The position numbers and the translations under genes were made by a program. DNA of 64,000 nt from Marinobacter maroccanus (GTDB taxonomy: Bacteria > Pseudomonadota > Gammaproteobacteria > Pseudomonadales > Oleiphilaceae), in the NCBI RefSeq assembly GCF_002933275.1, contig NZ_PSSX01000005.1, forward strand, positions 206,896 to 270,895, written 5' to 3'. The notes under the pieces were generated by a model, which did no database searches, was not told where the DNA came from, and worked only from the letters and a program-made list of their open reading frames with translations. Shown in pieces: positions 1-8,126 of the stretch. The number at the start of each line of letters is the position of its first letter. Position 1 is the stretch's first letter.

Positions 1-1199
1 GCGCCACGGGTGTCGATGAGGATCTTCTCGTTCAGGTCCGACGCCTTGAGTGCCTTGAATTCCCTGTGGTCCACCAGCAGCAGGACAATGTCGGCTGAAC
101 TCAGGGCTTCATCCAGGGAAACCAGATCGTATTCCGGGTGTTTTTTCACGTTGGGTTCACAAACAACGATGTCACCCAGTTCCTGTTTTCGAAGCTCATT
201 CACAATCTTTACAGCAGGAGATTCCCGAAGGTCATCCACATCTGCTTTGAAGGCGAGGCCCAGGCAGGCAATGGTCGGGTGTTTGAATTTTGCAGCCTTT
301 TCGCGCACCTTCTCTATGACCCAGGTTGGCTTGAAGTCGTTCACATTGCGGGCAGCTTGCAACAGGCCCGAGTTCTCTCGGTCGCTGGCGATAATGAACC
401 ATGGGTCAACGGCGATGCAGTGGCCGCCTACACCAGGCCCGGGTTGCAGGATATTTACCCGGGGATGACGGTTTGCGAGTCTGATGAGATCCCAAATGTT
501 AACTCCAAGCTTGTCACAGATAAGCGACATTTCATTGGCGAATGCGATGTTTACATCCCGGAAAGCGTTCTCCGTGAGCTTGGTCAGCTCTGCGGTGACA
601 GCGTTGGTCTCAAGAACCTCGCCGCGCACGAAAGACCGATAAAACTCCGCCGCACAGTTGGTCGACTGAGGGTTGATCCCACCCACGATGCGATCGTTTT
701 CAACCAGCTCCACGAGAATTCTTCCAGGGAGCACGCGCTCTGGGCAATGAGCAACAAATACATCTTTTTCGGTATCGTGGCCGTGTTCGCGAAGTATTCT
801 GGCTACGGTCGTGTCAGTGGTGCCGACAGGACTGGTGGATTCCAGAATGACAAGATTGCCTGGTTTCACGTAAGGGCAGATGGCTTTGGTGGCTTCTTCA
901 ATGTAATGAAGATCAGGTTCGTGGTTGTCCCTGAAGGGGGTGGGTACGGCAAGAACGAAGACGTCGCTTTCCCGCGGGGTCAGAGAGGCTTTCAGGTTGC
1001 CCGCATTCACGGATGATTTGACGAGTATGTCCAGATCGGGCTCAACAATGTGTATCTTGCCTTCATTGATAGTGTTGACGACTTTCTCGGAAACGTCTAC
1101 GCCCAGTACGTCGAACCCCTTTGTGCCCAGTAAAGAGGCCGTTGGGAGACCAATGTAGCCGAGGCCTATCACACAAATACTTTTGAATTCACTCTTCAT
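1..1199 (-). CDS. wecC: UDP-N-acetyl-D-mannosamine dehydrogenase (3' end cut by window)
   Basis: This enzyme oxidises UDP-ManNAc to UDP-ManNAcA with two NAD+ molecules, supplying an acidic sugar for surface polysaccharide. Translating the minus strand from the ATG at 1199 gives an uninterrupted frame of about 399 codons running off the window. It has an N-terminal Rossmann motif GLGYIGLP (residues 12-19) and the active-site segment GPGVGGHCIAVDP with the catalytic Cys near residue 260. The C-terminal UDP-binding domain ends in a LIDTRG motif at the window edge. Family members are about 420 residues, so only some 20 residues are missing. It precedes a glycosyltransferase on the same strand, which fits a polysaccharide operon. 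A related UDP-glucose or UDP-GlcNAc dehydrogenase (TviB type) is the alternative. Confidence 0.85.
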   Translation of the reverse strand, partial: MKSEFKSICVIGLGYIGLPTASLLGTKGFDVLGVDVSEKVVNTINEGKIHIVEPDLDILVKSSVNAGNLKASLTPRESDVFVLAVPTPFRDNHEPDLHYIEEATKAICPYVKPGNLVILESTSPVGTTDTTVARILREHGHDTEKDVFVAHCPERVLPGRILVELVENDRIVGGINPQSTNCAAEFYRSFVRGEVLETNAVTAELTKLTENAFRDVNIAFANEMSLICDKLGVNIWDLIRLANRHPRVNILQPGPGVGGHCIAVDPWFIIASDRENSGLLQAARNVNDFKPTWVIEKVREKAAKFKHPTIACLGLAFKADVDDLRESPAVKIVNELRKQELGDIVVCEPNVKKHPEYDLVSLDEALSSADIVLLLVDHREFKALKASDLNEKILIDTRG

Positions 1200-1234
1200 A
1201 GCATCCTTTCCAAACCAGGGCTGAGGGTTGTCCG

Positions 1235-2359
1235 TCAGCCCACAAGTTTCTCGTATAGATTGAGATAGAGTTGATTGTTTGATTCGCGTGAGAACTGGGC
1301 CTGTGCTTGTTCCCGGCTTCGCACACCAAACCATTTTCTCATAGTGTCATCTTGAATAAGGGTTTCCAAAGCGTTCATAAGCGCTTGTTCGTCTGACGGT
1401 GGGACAACAAAGCCGTTCTCCTTGTTCAGGACGATTTCTCTGTTTCCCCCGACGTCACTGACGACGGCAGGAAGGCCGAGCGCTATTGCCTCTAGAATAC
1501 TTCTCGAAAGTCCTTCGGTAGAGGAGTACTGAATAAAAATATCTGAAAGGGAAAGCCAGCGGGGCACATCGTCTCTGGCGCCCAGAAAAAAGATCGATTG
1601 GTTCCGGTCTTGGCCTGCCAATTCCTCAAGTTTATTTTTTTCAGGCCCATCTCCAACTATGAGCAGGCGTACGGGGTAACGCTTGGACAATGCATGGATT
1701 GTTTTTATCACAATTTCTACGCGTTTCAACGGAACTAATCTGCCTACACAGATAACGGTAACTGATCCCTTATCGTTACCAAAGTCAATGAATTCGTCCT
1801 TTGGTGAACTATTTGAAACCTGCTGTCCCGAATCTACCCCGTTGTAGATTGTCCGAATCCGGTCGCCGTGAAATTTCATTCGATTTGAATAGAATCGCTC
1901 CATATCTTTCGAAACCGTGACCAGGCGTGTACCGAGCATCGCGGCCAATTTGACCAGGAGGATTCGTTTGGGCTTCTCTTCAATCATATACACGTCATGA
2001 AGGGTTCCAACATGTGGAATGCGTGCAAGAAACGCCGCTGGGGCAGCGCCTGTGACCGGTCCAAAAAGGTGACTGTGGAGAAGCTCGATCCTGTTTGTCC
2101 TGAGCCAGCGACTGAACTGAATAATAAAAGCAGGTAGCCGGAGAGCACTCTTGAAATTATGGCGGTATGGGATCGTGAGCTGCTCAATCCCGTGTTGTTC
2201 GCATTGTTGAACGATCCATGGGTTGCCAAAATGCAGCACAATGGGAGAAAAAGTCTTTGAATTGGCCTTGGTAAAGCGCGCGAGGTCTATTAAAACCTGC
2301 TCTGCTCCGCCGAATGATTCGGTTTCTATAAAATGCCCGATACGTCTGTGTTGGGCCAC
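1235..2359 (-). CDS. glycosyltransferase family 4 (GT-B fold)
   Basis: This 374-residue cytoplasmic glycosyltransferase probably adds a sugar to a lipid-linked exopolysaccharide intermediate. The N-terminal half carries the GT4 acceptor domain with a GGAEQVL motif near residue 17. The C-terminal half has the nucleotide-sugar domain with the E-x7-E signature (E282 and E290, in EGLSRSILEA), followed by GLPAVVSDVGG. It starts about 90 bp after the neighbouring lipoprotein gene on the same strand and ends 35 bp before wecC, so it may be cotranscribed with wecC. The donor and acceptor cannot be told from the sequence. Confidence 0.88.
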   Translation of the reverse strand: MAQHRRIGHFIETESFGGAEQVLIDLARFTKANSKTFSPIVLHFGNPWIVQQCEQHGIEQLTIPYRHNFKSALRLPAFIIQFSRWLRTNRIELLHSHLFGPVTGAAPAAFLARIPHVGTLHDVYMIEEKPKRILLVKLAAMLGTRLVTVSKDMERFYSNRMKFHGDRIRTIYNGVDSGQQVSNSSPKDEFIDFGNDKGSVTVICVGRLVPLKRVEIVIKTIHALSKRYPVRLLIVGDGPEKNKLEELAGQDRNQSIFFLGARDDVPRWLSLSDIFIQYSSTEGLSRSILEAIALGLPAVVSDVGGNREIVLNKENGFVVPPSDEQALMNALETLIQDDTMRKWFGVRSREQAQAQFSRESNNQLYLNLYEKLVG

Positions 2360-2448
2360 TGTCTCGTCCTTGATTACCCGATACCGTTTAGGAGGAGGCA
2401 GTATATTACAAACCGGATCGTGATATACAGCCGTGCGATTCAGGTTGG

Positions 2449-4413
2449 TTATTGAATTGAAAAACTGACCGGCTCTGATTGGTCGCTGGCGAGCCCCTGA
2501 GTATCGATCACACGAATAGCGAAGAACCAGTCTCCGGTGCTGAGGCCATCAAAAGTGTAAGAGGTCTCTGCGGGACCCACTGTGACGGTTTCTGTCAACC
2601 GATCGACCGATTGGCCATAGCTAAGCTCATAGTAGTCGATCTCGCTGAGCGAGATGGACGAGCCATCTGTCCGGGTTGATGGGGCTGTCCAGGTGACCGT
2701 TACGGAGCCTGAAGTTGAGGTTGGAGGAGGGGGGGAAGCGTCCTCAGGAGATGATGGAGGTTCAGCAACTTGCTCCAGAGTCCAGGGATTGAGGCCAGAC
2801 TGATAAGCGTCCAGGGAGGTCACACCGGAGTTATTCAGTACCGCGCTGCTGTCTTCCTGGTACATATTGGCACCAAAGCGGAGTTCCCAGGCATCTGGAA
2901 TGCCATCAGCGTCCGTATCCTGAGTGTGACTGCTCTGAGGGTCGGGAGCGCTTACATGTTCCATGGTGTCAATCACGTCACCTGAGTTAAGGTCGACAAT
3001 GGTGAATTCGGCAATCGCGTCATAGGCGTTCTCGTAGTATTCAACAACTATAGGAATTACTTGCTCCGCTTCAAGAGCACGTTCGTCGCTGTTCGTTGTA
3101 GCGGCACGATTTACCCAGCGATCGATAACCAACTCGGAATCGAGATACAGCCTAGCGCCGTCATCGGTTCGAACTGAAAACCGATAGCTGCGGGTTCCAG
3201 ATGAGTGCGGCGCCTCAAATTGCCCAATCCAACGAACGCTGAAACGGTCCACTGGCAGTCCTTCCATTGGCGCTTCCCGTGCCCAGTTGAACTGGATGTT
3301 TTCGCCAGGCCGTGTGGTGTAGAACTGGACGAATTCCATCCCTGAGAAATATTGGCCAGCAAACCCTTTCAGGTGAGCGGGAGCCACTTCAGGGAAATCG
3401 TCAGGGTCATCCAGCGCTGTATTCCCCAGATATTCGTCCAGGTTACTGGCGCCATCACCATCCAGGTCCTGGTTTGCATCTGAACTATCCAGAGGATCGA
3501 GCTTGTAGGCGAATTCAACGCCATCGGGAATGCCGTCACCGTCGGTATCGGCCATATTTTCACGAGTGCCCAGGGCAAACTCGTCGGCAGCGGTGAGGAA
3601 GTCGTTGTCTGGATCCGAGTTGGCGTCGCCGGAATCTCGGGGGTCTAGCCCCATGACAACTTCCCAATTGTCGTAGAGGCCGTCTTGATCCTCGTCGGTT
3701 GGCGGGTATTGCGGATTAAAGGAGAGATTCTCATTGCCATCCACGTAACCCACGCGATAGCCCATTGAATAGGCAGCTTTTGATGCATCGTCGAGTGGGT
3801 AGAGTGGTGCACCCCAGGAATGAAGGTACTGTCCGCTAACTACCCGACGATCTAGTCCGGGGCCTTCCCACGCAACGCTGAAATGATCGTCGTAACTCCC
3901 CTCTTTAAAGAGCAATTGAAAGTAGTACCTCACTCCCGATTCCAAAACGATAATGCCTGATGTCTGTGCGCTGAATTGGGTGTAGTTCTCTGGATAGCTC
4001 CAGCTTGGCACAGAAGCTACCAGCCGGGCATTTTCAGGGTTTGCATCAGTGCTGAGCAGGAACTGGGTCTCGTCGTCTCCACTGACAAAAAAACGATACT
4101 CGCCAGTCTCTTCGGGCACTATGAAGCCCTGAACCATCGCACCATAAGAGTCAGCTCTGTTGCCCCTTAACTGAAGTGAATCTAACTCCCCAACCTCCGT
4201 CGGATTGTCGGGGTAGCTCTCCAGCGAGGTGAAATCGGCGACTTTTGCTCCTGAAATATTGTCCCAAAACCAGATCTGTGCTTTTCCTGGCTCACTCCTA
4301 TCCGGGAGGGAGGCGGTTGGAGGCAAGTCTTCCAGCGGTCGTTGCTGCCAGGATTGGCATCCCGTCAAAAAGAAAATGAGGATGGCTACTGTAACTATGC
4401 TGGAAGCATTCAT
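2449..4413 (-). CDS. PA14-domain lipoprotein with calcium-binding repeats and C-terminal fibronectin type III domain
   Basis: This 654-residue protein is a predicted lipoprotein with lipobox LTGC (Cys19). Two PA14-like beta-barrel domains lie at about residues 45-200 and 350-490, each with the Y-x-F-x-V-x-x-D-D-x-x-x-L pattern (for example YRFFVSGDDETQ). Between them, and again near 500, are Asp-rich thrombospondin-type/EF-hand-like loops such as DTDGDGIPDG. The C-terminal ~95 residues form a fibronectin type III fold after a Pro/Ser linker. PA14 domains usually bind carbohydrate, so a role in holding polysaccharide at the cell surface is plausible. It is divergent from a PEP-CTERM gene across a 300-bp regulatory gap. 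Its specific function is unknown. Confidence 0.82.
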   Translation of the reverse strand: MNASSIVTVAILIFFLTGCQSWQQRPLEDLPPTASLPDRSEPGKAQIWFWDNISGAKVADFTSLESYPDNPTEVGELDSLQLRGNRADSYGAMVQGFIVPEETGEYRFFVSGDDETQFLLSTDANPENARLVASVPSWSYPENYTQFSAQTSGIIVLESGVRYYFQLLFKEGSYDDHFSVAWEGPGLDRRVVSGQYLHSWGAPLYPLDDASKAAYSMGYRVGYVDGNENLSFNPQYPPTDEDQDGLYDNWEVVMGLDPRDSGDANSDPDNDFLTAADEFALGTRENMADTDGDGIPDGVEFAYKLDPLDSSDANQDLDGDGASNLDEYLGNTALDDPDDFPEVAPAHLKGFAGQYFSGMEFVQFYTTRPGENIQFNWAREAPMEGLPVDRFSVRWIGQFEAPHSSGTRSYRFSVRTDDGARLYLDSELVIDRWVNRAATTNSDERALEAEQVIPIVVEYYENAYDAIAEFTIVDLNSGDVIDTMEHVSAPDPQSSHTQDTDADGIPDAWELRFGANMYQEDSSAVLNNSGVTSLDAYQSGLNPWTLEQVAEPPSSPEDASPPPPTSTSGSVTVTWTAPSTRTDGSSISLSEIDYYELSYGQSVDRLTETVTVGPAETSYTFDGLSTGDWFFAIRVIDTQGLASDQSEPVSFSIQ

Positions 4414-4561
4414 AGGTCACCTGTTACCGGCAATGATGCGCGTCTAACTAAGTATTGGTTCGGTTTCTTGCAGTCGCCAGTGCAGCCTTGGAATGATTCA
4501 GAATTTCAGGGTAAGGGTTATATCGAAAAAATATGGCCTGTATTCCTTGCCCTGTTATGGT

Positions 4562-4577
4562 GTCAGCATTATTTACA
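4562..4577 (+). promoter_or_regulatory. conserved upstream box of PEP-CTERM genes (candidate PrsR enhancer), copy A
   Basis: The sequence is GTCAGCATTATTTACA. It matches GTC-N4-TT-N-TTTACA, which also occurs upstream of the other two PEP-CTERM genes in the window. It lies 64 bp before the -24 element of the same promoter. Binding by PrsR is an inference from co-occurrence with sigma-54 sites. Confidence 0.6.
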
Positions 4578-4641
4578 AAGCCGTATAAGCGGGTTCCTCA
4601 ATTTTAGCTAAAGAGTAATAAAAACAATACTGTGCGGAATC

Positions 4642-4657
4642 TGGTTCAAGGATTGCA
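4642..4657 (+). promoter_or_regulatory. sigma-54 (-24/-12) promoter of PEP-CTERM gene at 4716
   Basis: The sequence is TGGTTCAAGGATTGCA: GG, exactly 10 bases, then GC, with TTGCA at -12. This matches the RpoN consensus TGGCACG-N4-TTGCW at its key positions. The predicted start of transcription is about 50 bp before the ATG. Confidence 0.72.
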
Positions 4658-4715
4658 TAGGTTAGGCTGGGGAAAAGTTCAAACCTCGGGAACAATAGGG
4701 AAAAGGATTAATATT

Positions 4716-5468
4716 ATGAAAACGCTGAATAAAGCTTTGATAACATCTATGTTGTCGATGGGATTGGCTTCAGGAGCGGCTGCCTACACCATTGATGACG
4801 GCACTGATGCCGCTCCGGGTACTGATCAATACATCGGGGCCGGCACGACGACTGGCAACGATGTTTTTGGCGCAGCATCTGCGTTCGAAGTGTTTGGCAT
4901 GAACGTGTCCAATGATATGAATTACCTGTATGTCGATGTCGATACGAACTTCGACGACGTGGGCAGTAGTTATGACTTCGGTGACCTGTTCATCAGTGTG
5001 GATGGCTGGAATCCATTTGGTAGCTCACCTTACGCAAACGACGACGCCTCTAACGGAGAGACTTGGGAATTCGCTGTAGACATCAGCAGCCTATTGGGTG
5101 GGTCTGCCAATCTTCTGAATTTGGTTGGCGCATCAGCTCCTGTCTTGTCCAGCGATCTCTTTGCTTCAGGTATCCGTGTTGGTCAGGAAGTGCTGGCGGC
5201 GGGTGATGCTACAGTCGCCGGGTCGGCTTCGGCAGCCATCACTGGAAATACCGGTGACAATTCAGTGCTGACCAACTTGAGCTTCCAGATCGCTCTCGCC
5301 GATCTTGGTCTGGACGCGCTCAATCCACAAGAGATTGGTCTGCGCTGGACTATGACCTGTGCGAACGACATCACCGAGGGTTCGTACACTGTTCCTGAGC
5401 CTGGCACTCTTGCATTGCTTGGCCTTGGTCTGATTGGTCTTTCGCTAAGGAAGCGCGCAAAGGCCTGA
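4716..5468 (+). CDS. PEP-CTERM sorting domain protein
   Basis: This 250-residue secreted protein is a likely exosortase substrate. It begins with a signal peptide (cleavage probably after AAA at residue 23). It ends with the tripartite sorting signal: VPEPGTLALLGLG, a hydrophobic stretch, then the basic tail RKRAKA. A conserved segment WTMTCANDITEG lies just before the sorting signal and recurs in the protein encoded at 8127-8918, so the two are paralogues. I chose the ATG at 4716 over an upstream in-frame start at 4632 because 4716 has a good AAAAGGA site and begins a clean signal peptide. The upstream start would also overlap the sigma-54 promoter. It is expected to be controlled by sigma-54 and PrsR. 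Its role is unknown, probably in the extracellular matrix. Confidence 0.85.
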   Translation: MKTLNKALITSMLSMGLASGAAAYTIDDGTDAAPGTDQYIGAGTTTGNDVFGAASAFEVFGMNVSNDMNYLYVDVDTNFDDVGSSYDFGDLFISVDGWNPFGSSPYANDDASNGETWEFAVDISSLLGGSANLLNLVGASAPVLSSDLFASGIRVGQEVLAAGDATVAGSASAAITGNTGDNSVLTNLSFQIALADLGLDALNPQEIGLRWTMTCANDITEGSYTVPEPGTLALLGLGLIGLSLRKRAKA

Positions 5469-5522
5469 TGGTCACGAGCAGTCAAAGTGCTTGAAGCCAG
5501 GCTTTATTTAGCATTGCTGGTC

Positions 5523-5558
5523 AACGCAGGGTGGAGATCTCTCCATCCTGCGTTTTTG
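5523..5558 (+). terminator. rho-independent terminator after PEP-CTERM gene
   Basis: A long stem (arms AACGCAGGGTGGAGA and TCTCCATCCTGCGTT, one G-T pair) with a 2-base core is followed by a T-run. It lies 55 bp after the PEP-CTERM stop codon. Confidence 0.8.
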
Positions 5559-5644
5559 TTTGGCGTCAGTAAATTTTACAAGTGAAATCCCTGCGGTATT
5601 GCGCTTTACTGTAGCTGTTTTGAACTCAAGGGCGCGTGTGTTCC

Positions 5645-7513
5645 ATGGATGATGACTTCGTCAATTCCTCTCCTGTGTATATTCTCGGTATTTCAGCTTT
5701 TTACCACGATTCAGGTGCCGCTTTGTTACGTGATGGCACCATACTTTGCGCCGCCCAGGAAGAAAGATTCACCCGAAAAAAACATGATCCGGGGTTTCCC
5801 GCTCACTCAGTCAGGTTCTGTCTCGAATTCGCCGGCATTGGTCTGGACCAGGTCCAATCAGTGGTTTTTTATGACAAGCCATTGCTGAAGTTCGAGCGCC
5901 TTCTGGAGACTTATCTTAGCTTTGCGCCAAAGGGGCTTGGCTCGTTCCTCAAGGCCATGCCCGTCTGGCTGAAGGAAAAGCTGTATCTGAAGCAGGAGCT
6001 GCGCTCCCAGTTGTGCGAACTCTCCGGGCTGGCGCGCAAAGCGCTGCCGCCTCTGCTGTTTACTGCCCACCATCAGTCTCACGCAGCGTCAGCTTTCTTT
6101 CCATCCCCTTATGAGAAGGCCGCAGTGCTGTGTCTGGATGGGGTGGGAGAGTGGGCCACAACCTCGGCATGGGTGGGGAACTCCGATCAGTTGGAGCCGC
6201 TTTGGCAGATTGATTTCCCGCACTCATTGGGGCTCTTGTACTCGGCGTTTACCTACTATTTGGGTTTCAAAGTTAACTCGGGAGAGTACAAGGTGATGGG
6301 GCTTGCCCCTTATGGAGAGCCCCGTTTTGCCGAGCTCATTCGCTCTGAGTTGATTGATATCAAGCCCGACGGCTCGTTTCGGCTCAATATGGATTACTTT
6401 GATTACTGTACCGGGCTGACCATGGTGAACGAGCGGTTCGGGAAGCTCTTTGGATTGCCAGTCCGGGCGCCTGAGAGCGATGCGCTGACTCAGGCCCACA
6501 TGGATATCGCTGCGTCCATTCAGGAAGTTACCAACGATTGTGTTGTGCGCCTGGCTAGCCAGCTCAGAAAAGAAACTGGGATGGAGCACTTGTGTCTGGC
6601 AGGGGGGGTGGCTCTGAACTGTGTGGCGAACAGTGAGGTGGCGCGCCTGGCTGGCTTCAAGGGCTTGTGGGTTCAGCCTGCCGCCGGGGATGCCGGAGGT
6701 TCAATAGGAGCCGCCCTGAGCGCCTGGTATGCGGGTGAGCATCCGCAGCGGCGACAGGACAGCCCTGATGGTATGAACGGTGCTTATCTCGGCCCTGAGT
6801 TCTCTGATGAGGATATTCGTTCGGCCCTTAATCGGTTTGGCGCGGTTTTCGATGAAGAGCCGCAGGAATCTCTCTGTTCCAGGGTGGCGGACCTGCTTGC
6901 CGATGGAAACGTCGTTGGCTGGTTCCAGGGAAGGATGGAGTTTGGTCCCAGGGCGCTGGGCCATCGGTCCATTCTTGGTGATCCGCGCCTCCCCGGAATG
7001 CAGGAGAAAATGAACCTCAAGATCAAGTTCCGGGAGTCGTTTCGGCCGTTTGCACCTTCGGTACTTGAGGAGGATACAAAGGATTGGTTCGAGTGCGAAT
7101 TTACCAGCCCGTATATGTTAATGACTGCCCCGGTTTCAAAGACGCGCAGGCACGAGTCGGCTGATGCGGAGGCTCTTACGGGGCTTCAGAAGTTGAAGCA
7201 GGTGCGTTCAGCCATTCCCGCCGTCACCCATGTGGATTACAGCGCCCGGCTCCAGACGGTAGGCAAGGGTGGGTCGGTTGTGTATCGACGCCTTTTGCAC
7301 GCATTCAAGGCGTTGACAGGGTGTCCGGTCCTGATAAACACCTCATTTAATGTGCGTGGAGAGCCAATCGTCGCAACACCTGAAGACGCGTTCCGCTGCT
7401 TCATGGCTACAGACATGGACTACCTGGTGGTCGGGAACTTTGTGCTCAGCAAGGGCTCTCAGTCTGGCAGGGAAGCCTTTATGGATCATGTGGATCAATT
7501 CGAGCTGGATTAG
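5645..7513 (+). CDS. carbamoyltransferase, NodU/CmcH family
   Basis: This 622-residue enzyme should transfer a carbamoyl group from carbamoyl phosphate, through carbamoyl-adenylate, to a sugar hydroxyl. The N-terminal Kae1-like ASKHA domain carries the metal-binding HHQSHAASAFF motif (near residue 145), LCLDGVGEW, and MEFGPRALGHRSILGDPR (about residue 435). The C-terminal domain ends with INTSFNVRGEPIVATP. Length and motif order match the family. A GTG at 5636 is an alternative start nine bases upstream; the weak AAGGG site at 5628 could serve either. It is followed within 10 bp by an SxtJ-like membrane protein and then DUF5989, a recurring trio in polysaccharide loci. The substrate here is probably exopolysaccharide, by context. 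Confidence 0.9.
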   Translation: MDDDFVNSSPVYILGISAFYHDSGAALLRDGTILCAAQEERFTRKKHDPGFPAHSVRFCLEFAGIGLDQVQSVVFYDKPLLKFERLLETYLSFAPKGLGSFLKAMPVWLKEKLYLKQELRSQLCELSGLARKALPPLLFTAHHQSHAASAFFPSPYEKAAVLCLDGVGEWATTSAWVGNSDQLEPLWQIDFPHSLGLLYSAFTYYLGFKVNSGEYKVMGLAPYGEPRFAELIRSELIDIKPDGSFRLNMDYFDYCTGLTMVNERFGKLFGLPVRAPESDALTQAHMDIAASIQEVTNDCVVRLASQLRKETGMEHLCLAGGVALNCVANSEVARLAGFKGLWVQPAAGDAGGSIGAALSAWYAGEHPQRRQDSPDGMNGAYLGPEFSDEDIRSALNRFGAVFDEEPQESLCSRVADLLADGNVVGWFQGRMEFGPRALGHRSILGDPRLPGMQEKMNLKIKFRESFRPFAPSVLEEDTKDWFECEFTSPYMLMTAPVSKTRRHESADAEALTGLQKLKQVRSAIPAVTHVDYSARLQTVGKGGSVVYRRLLHAFKALTGCPVLINTSFNVRGEPIVATPEDAFRCFMATDMDYLVVGNFVLSKGSQSGREAFMDHVDQFELD

Positions 7514-7521
7514 GAGCAGGG

Positions 7522-7914
7522 ATGGAACGTTCGGCGGAAAGGTCAGAGTTAAAGAAGTTCGGAATTGGTCTCGCGATTATCATCGCCGTTCTATTTGGTG
7601 TGTTTCTCCCATGGCTGTTCAGTTATTCCTGGCCGTGGTGGCCCTGGCTGACGGGGGCTATCTTGTTGTTCATTTCCTTTCTGGCGCCTTCTGCCCTCTC
7701 TCCAGTCCAGCGAGGTCTCCTGAAGATTGCTGAACCGCTGGGGCGTATTAACTCTGTGATACTTCTCTCCATGGTGTACTTTCTCCTGGTTTGTCCGATG
7801 GGTCTGATCATGAAGCTGTTTGGAAAAGATCCAATTCCGAAAGCATTCGAGCCAGACGCTGAGACCTACAGGAAAAAGAGCGATCCAACGACCAGTCTGG
7901 AGGTGCCGTTCTGA
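7522..7914 (+). CDS. SxtJ family membrane protein
   Basis: This 130-residue integral membrane protein resembles SxtJ, a small protein encoded beside carbamoyltransferases in the saxitoxin and many polysaccharide clusters. Three hydrophobic segments are visible, near residues 12-32, 38-55 and 75-100, the first two separated by a Trp/Pro-rich turn. The C-terminal tail is polar and probably cytoplasmic. The start is 8 bp after the carbamoyltransferase stop, and its stop overlaps the next ATG, so translation is coupled. The molecular function of SxtJ is not established; it may anchor the carbamoyltransferase at the membrane. Confidence 0.82.
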   Translation: MERSAERSELKKFGIGLAIIIAVLFGVFLPWLFSYSWPWWPWLTGAILLFISFLAPSALSPVQRGLLKIAEPLGRINSVILLSMVYFLLVCPMGLIMKLFGKDPIPKAFEPDAETYRKKSDPTTSLEVPF

Positions 7915-8066
7915 TGTGGGAGTTGCTGAAAGATTTTTCTATGTTTGTGCGGGCGAGGAAAAAGTACTGGATGATTCCGCTGCTGGCGACGCTCATGTTG
8001 CTGGGTGGCCTGATTGTTTTCAGTCAGGGTTCGGCCTTTGCCCCATTTATCTATACGCTGTTCTGA
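7914..8066 (+). CDS. DUF5989 family small membrane protein
   Basis: This 50-residue ORF starts at the ATG at 7914, which overlaps the stop of the SxtJ gene (ATG within TGATG). The protein begins MWELLKDFSMFVRARKKYW, has one transmembrane segment at about residues 21-37, and ends GSAFAPFIYTLF. The ending and overall layout match DUF5989, a family found next to SxtJ and carbamoyltransferase genes. A strong terminator follows 8 bp later. Its function is unknown; coupling to the two genes upstream suggests a three-protein unit. Confidence 0.82.
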   Translation: MWELLKDFSMFVRARKKYWMIPLLATLMLLGGLIVFSQGSAFAPFIYTLF

Positions 8067-8073
8067 CGAAATG

Positions 8074-8106
8074 AAAAAAGGGGCCTCCTGGGAGGCCCCT
8101 TTTTGA
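8074..8106 (+). terminator. rho-independent terminator of carbamoyltransferase operon (bidirectional)
   Basis: The hairpin GGGGCCTCC / GGAGGCCCC is flanked by an A-run on the left and a T-run on the right. It lies between convergent genes and can therefore serve both strands. Confidence 0.85.
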
Positions 8107-8126
8107 TTTTAAGCGCGATGACCAGG

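Larger units (their letters stand above)
4414..4715. other. divergent intergenic region upstream of PEP-CTERM gene
   Basis: This 302-bp gap separates the PA14 lipoprotein (minus) from the first PEP-CTERM gene (plus). It holds the conserved PEP-CTERM-gene box at 4562-4577, a sigma-54 type element at 4642-4657 and a ribosome-binding site (AAAAGGA, 4701-4707). No coding sequence or RNA gene was recognised in it. Confidence 0.6.

Noticed and set aside
138..1016. Long plus-strand open frame overlapping wecC
   Set aside because: It lies wholly opposite the real minus-strand wecC frame, which has the full dehydrogenase motifs. The product has no recognisable family or signal.
4535..4552. TGGCCTG...CCTTGCC as a sigma-54 element upstream of the PEP-CTERM gene
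   Set aside because: The GG to GC spacing is 12, not 10 bases. The element at 4642-4657 has the right spacing and position. A second near-match at 4455-4471 is off by one base.
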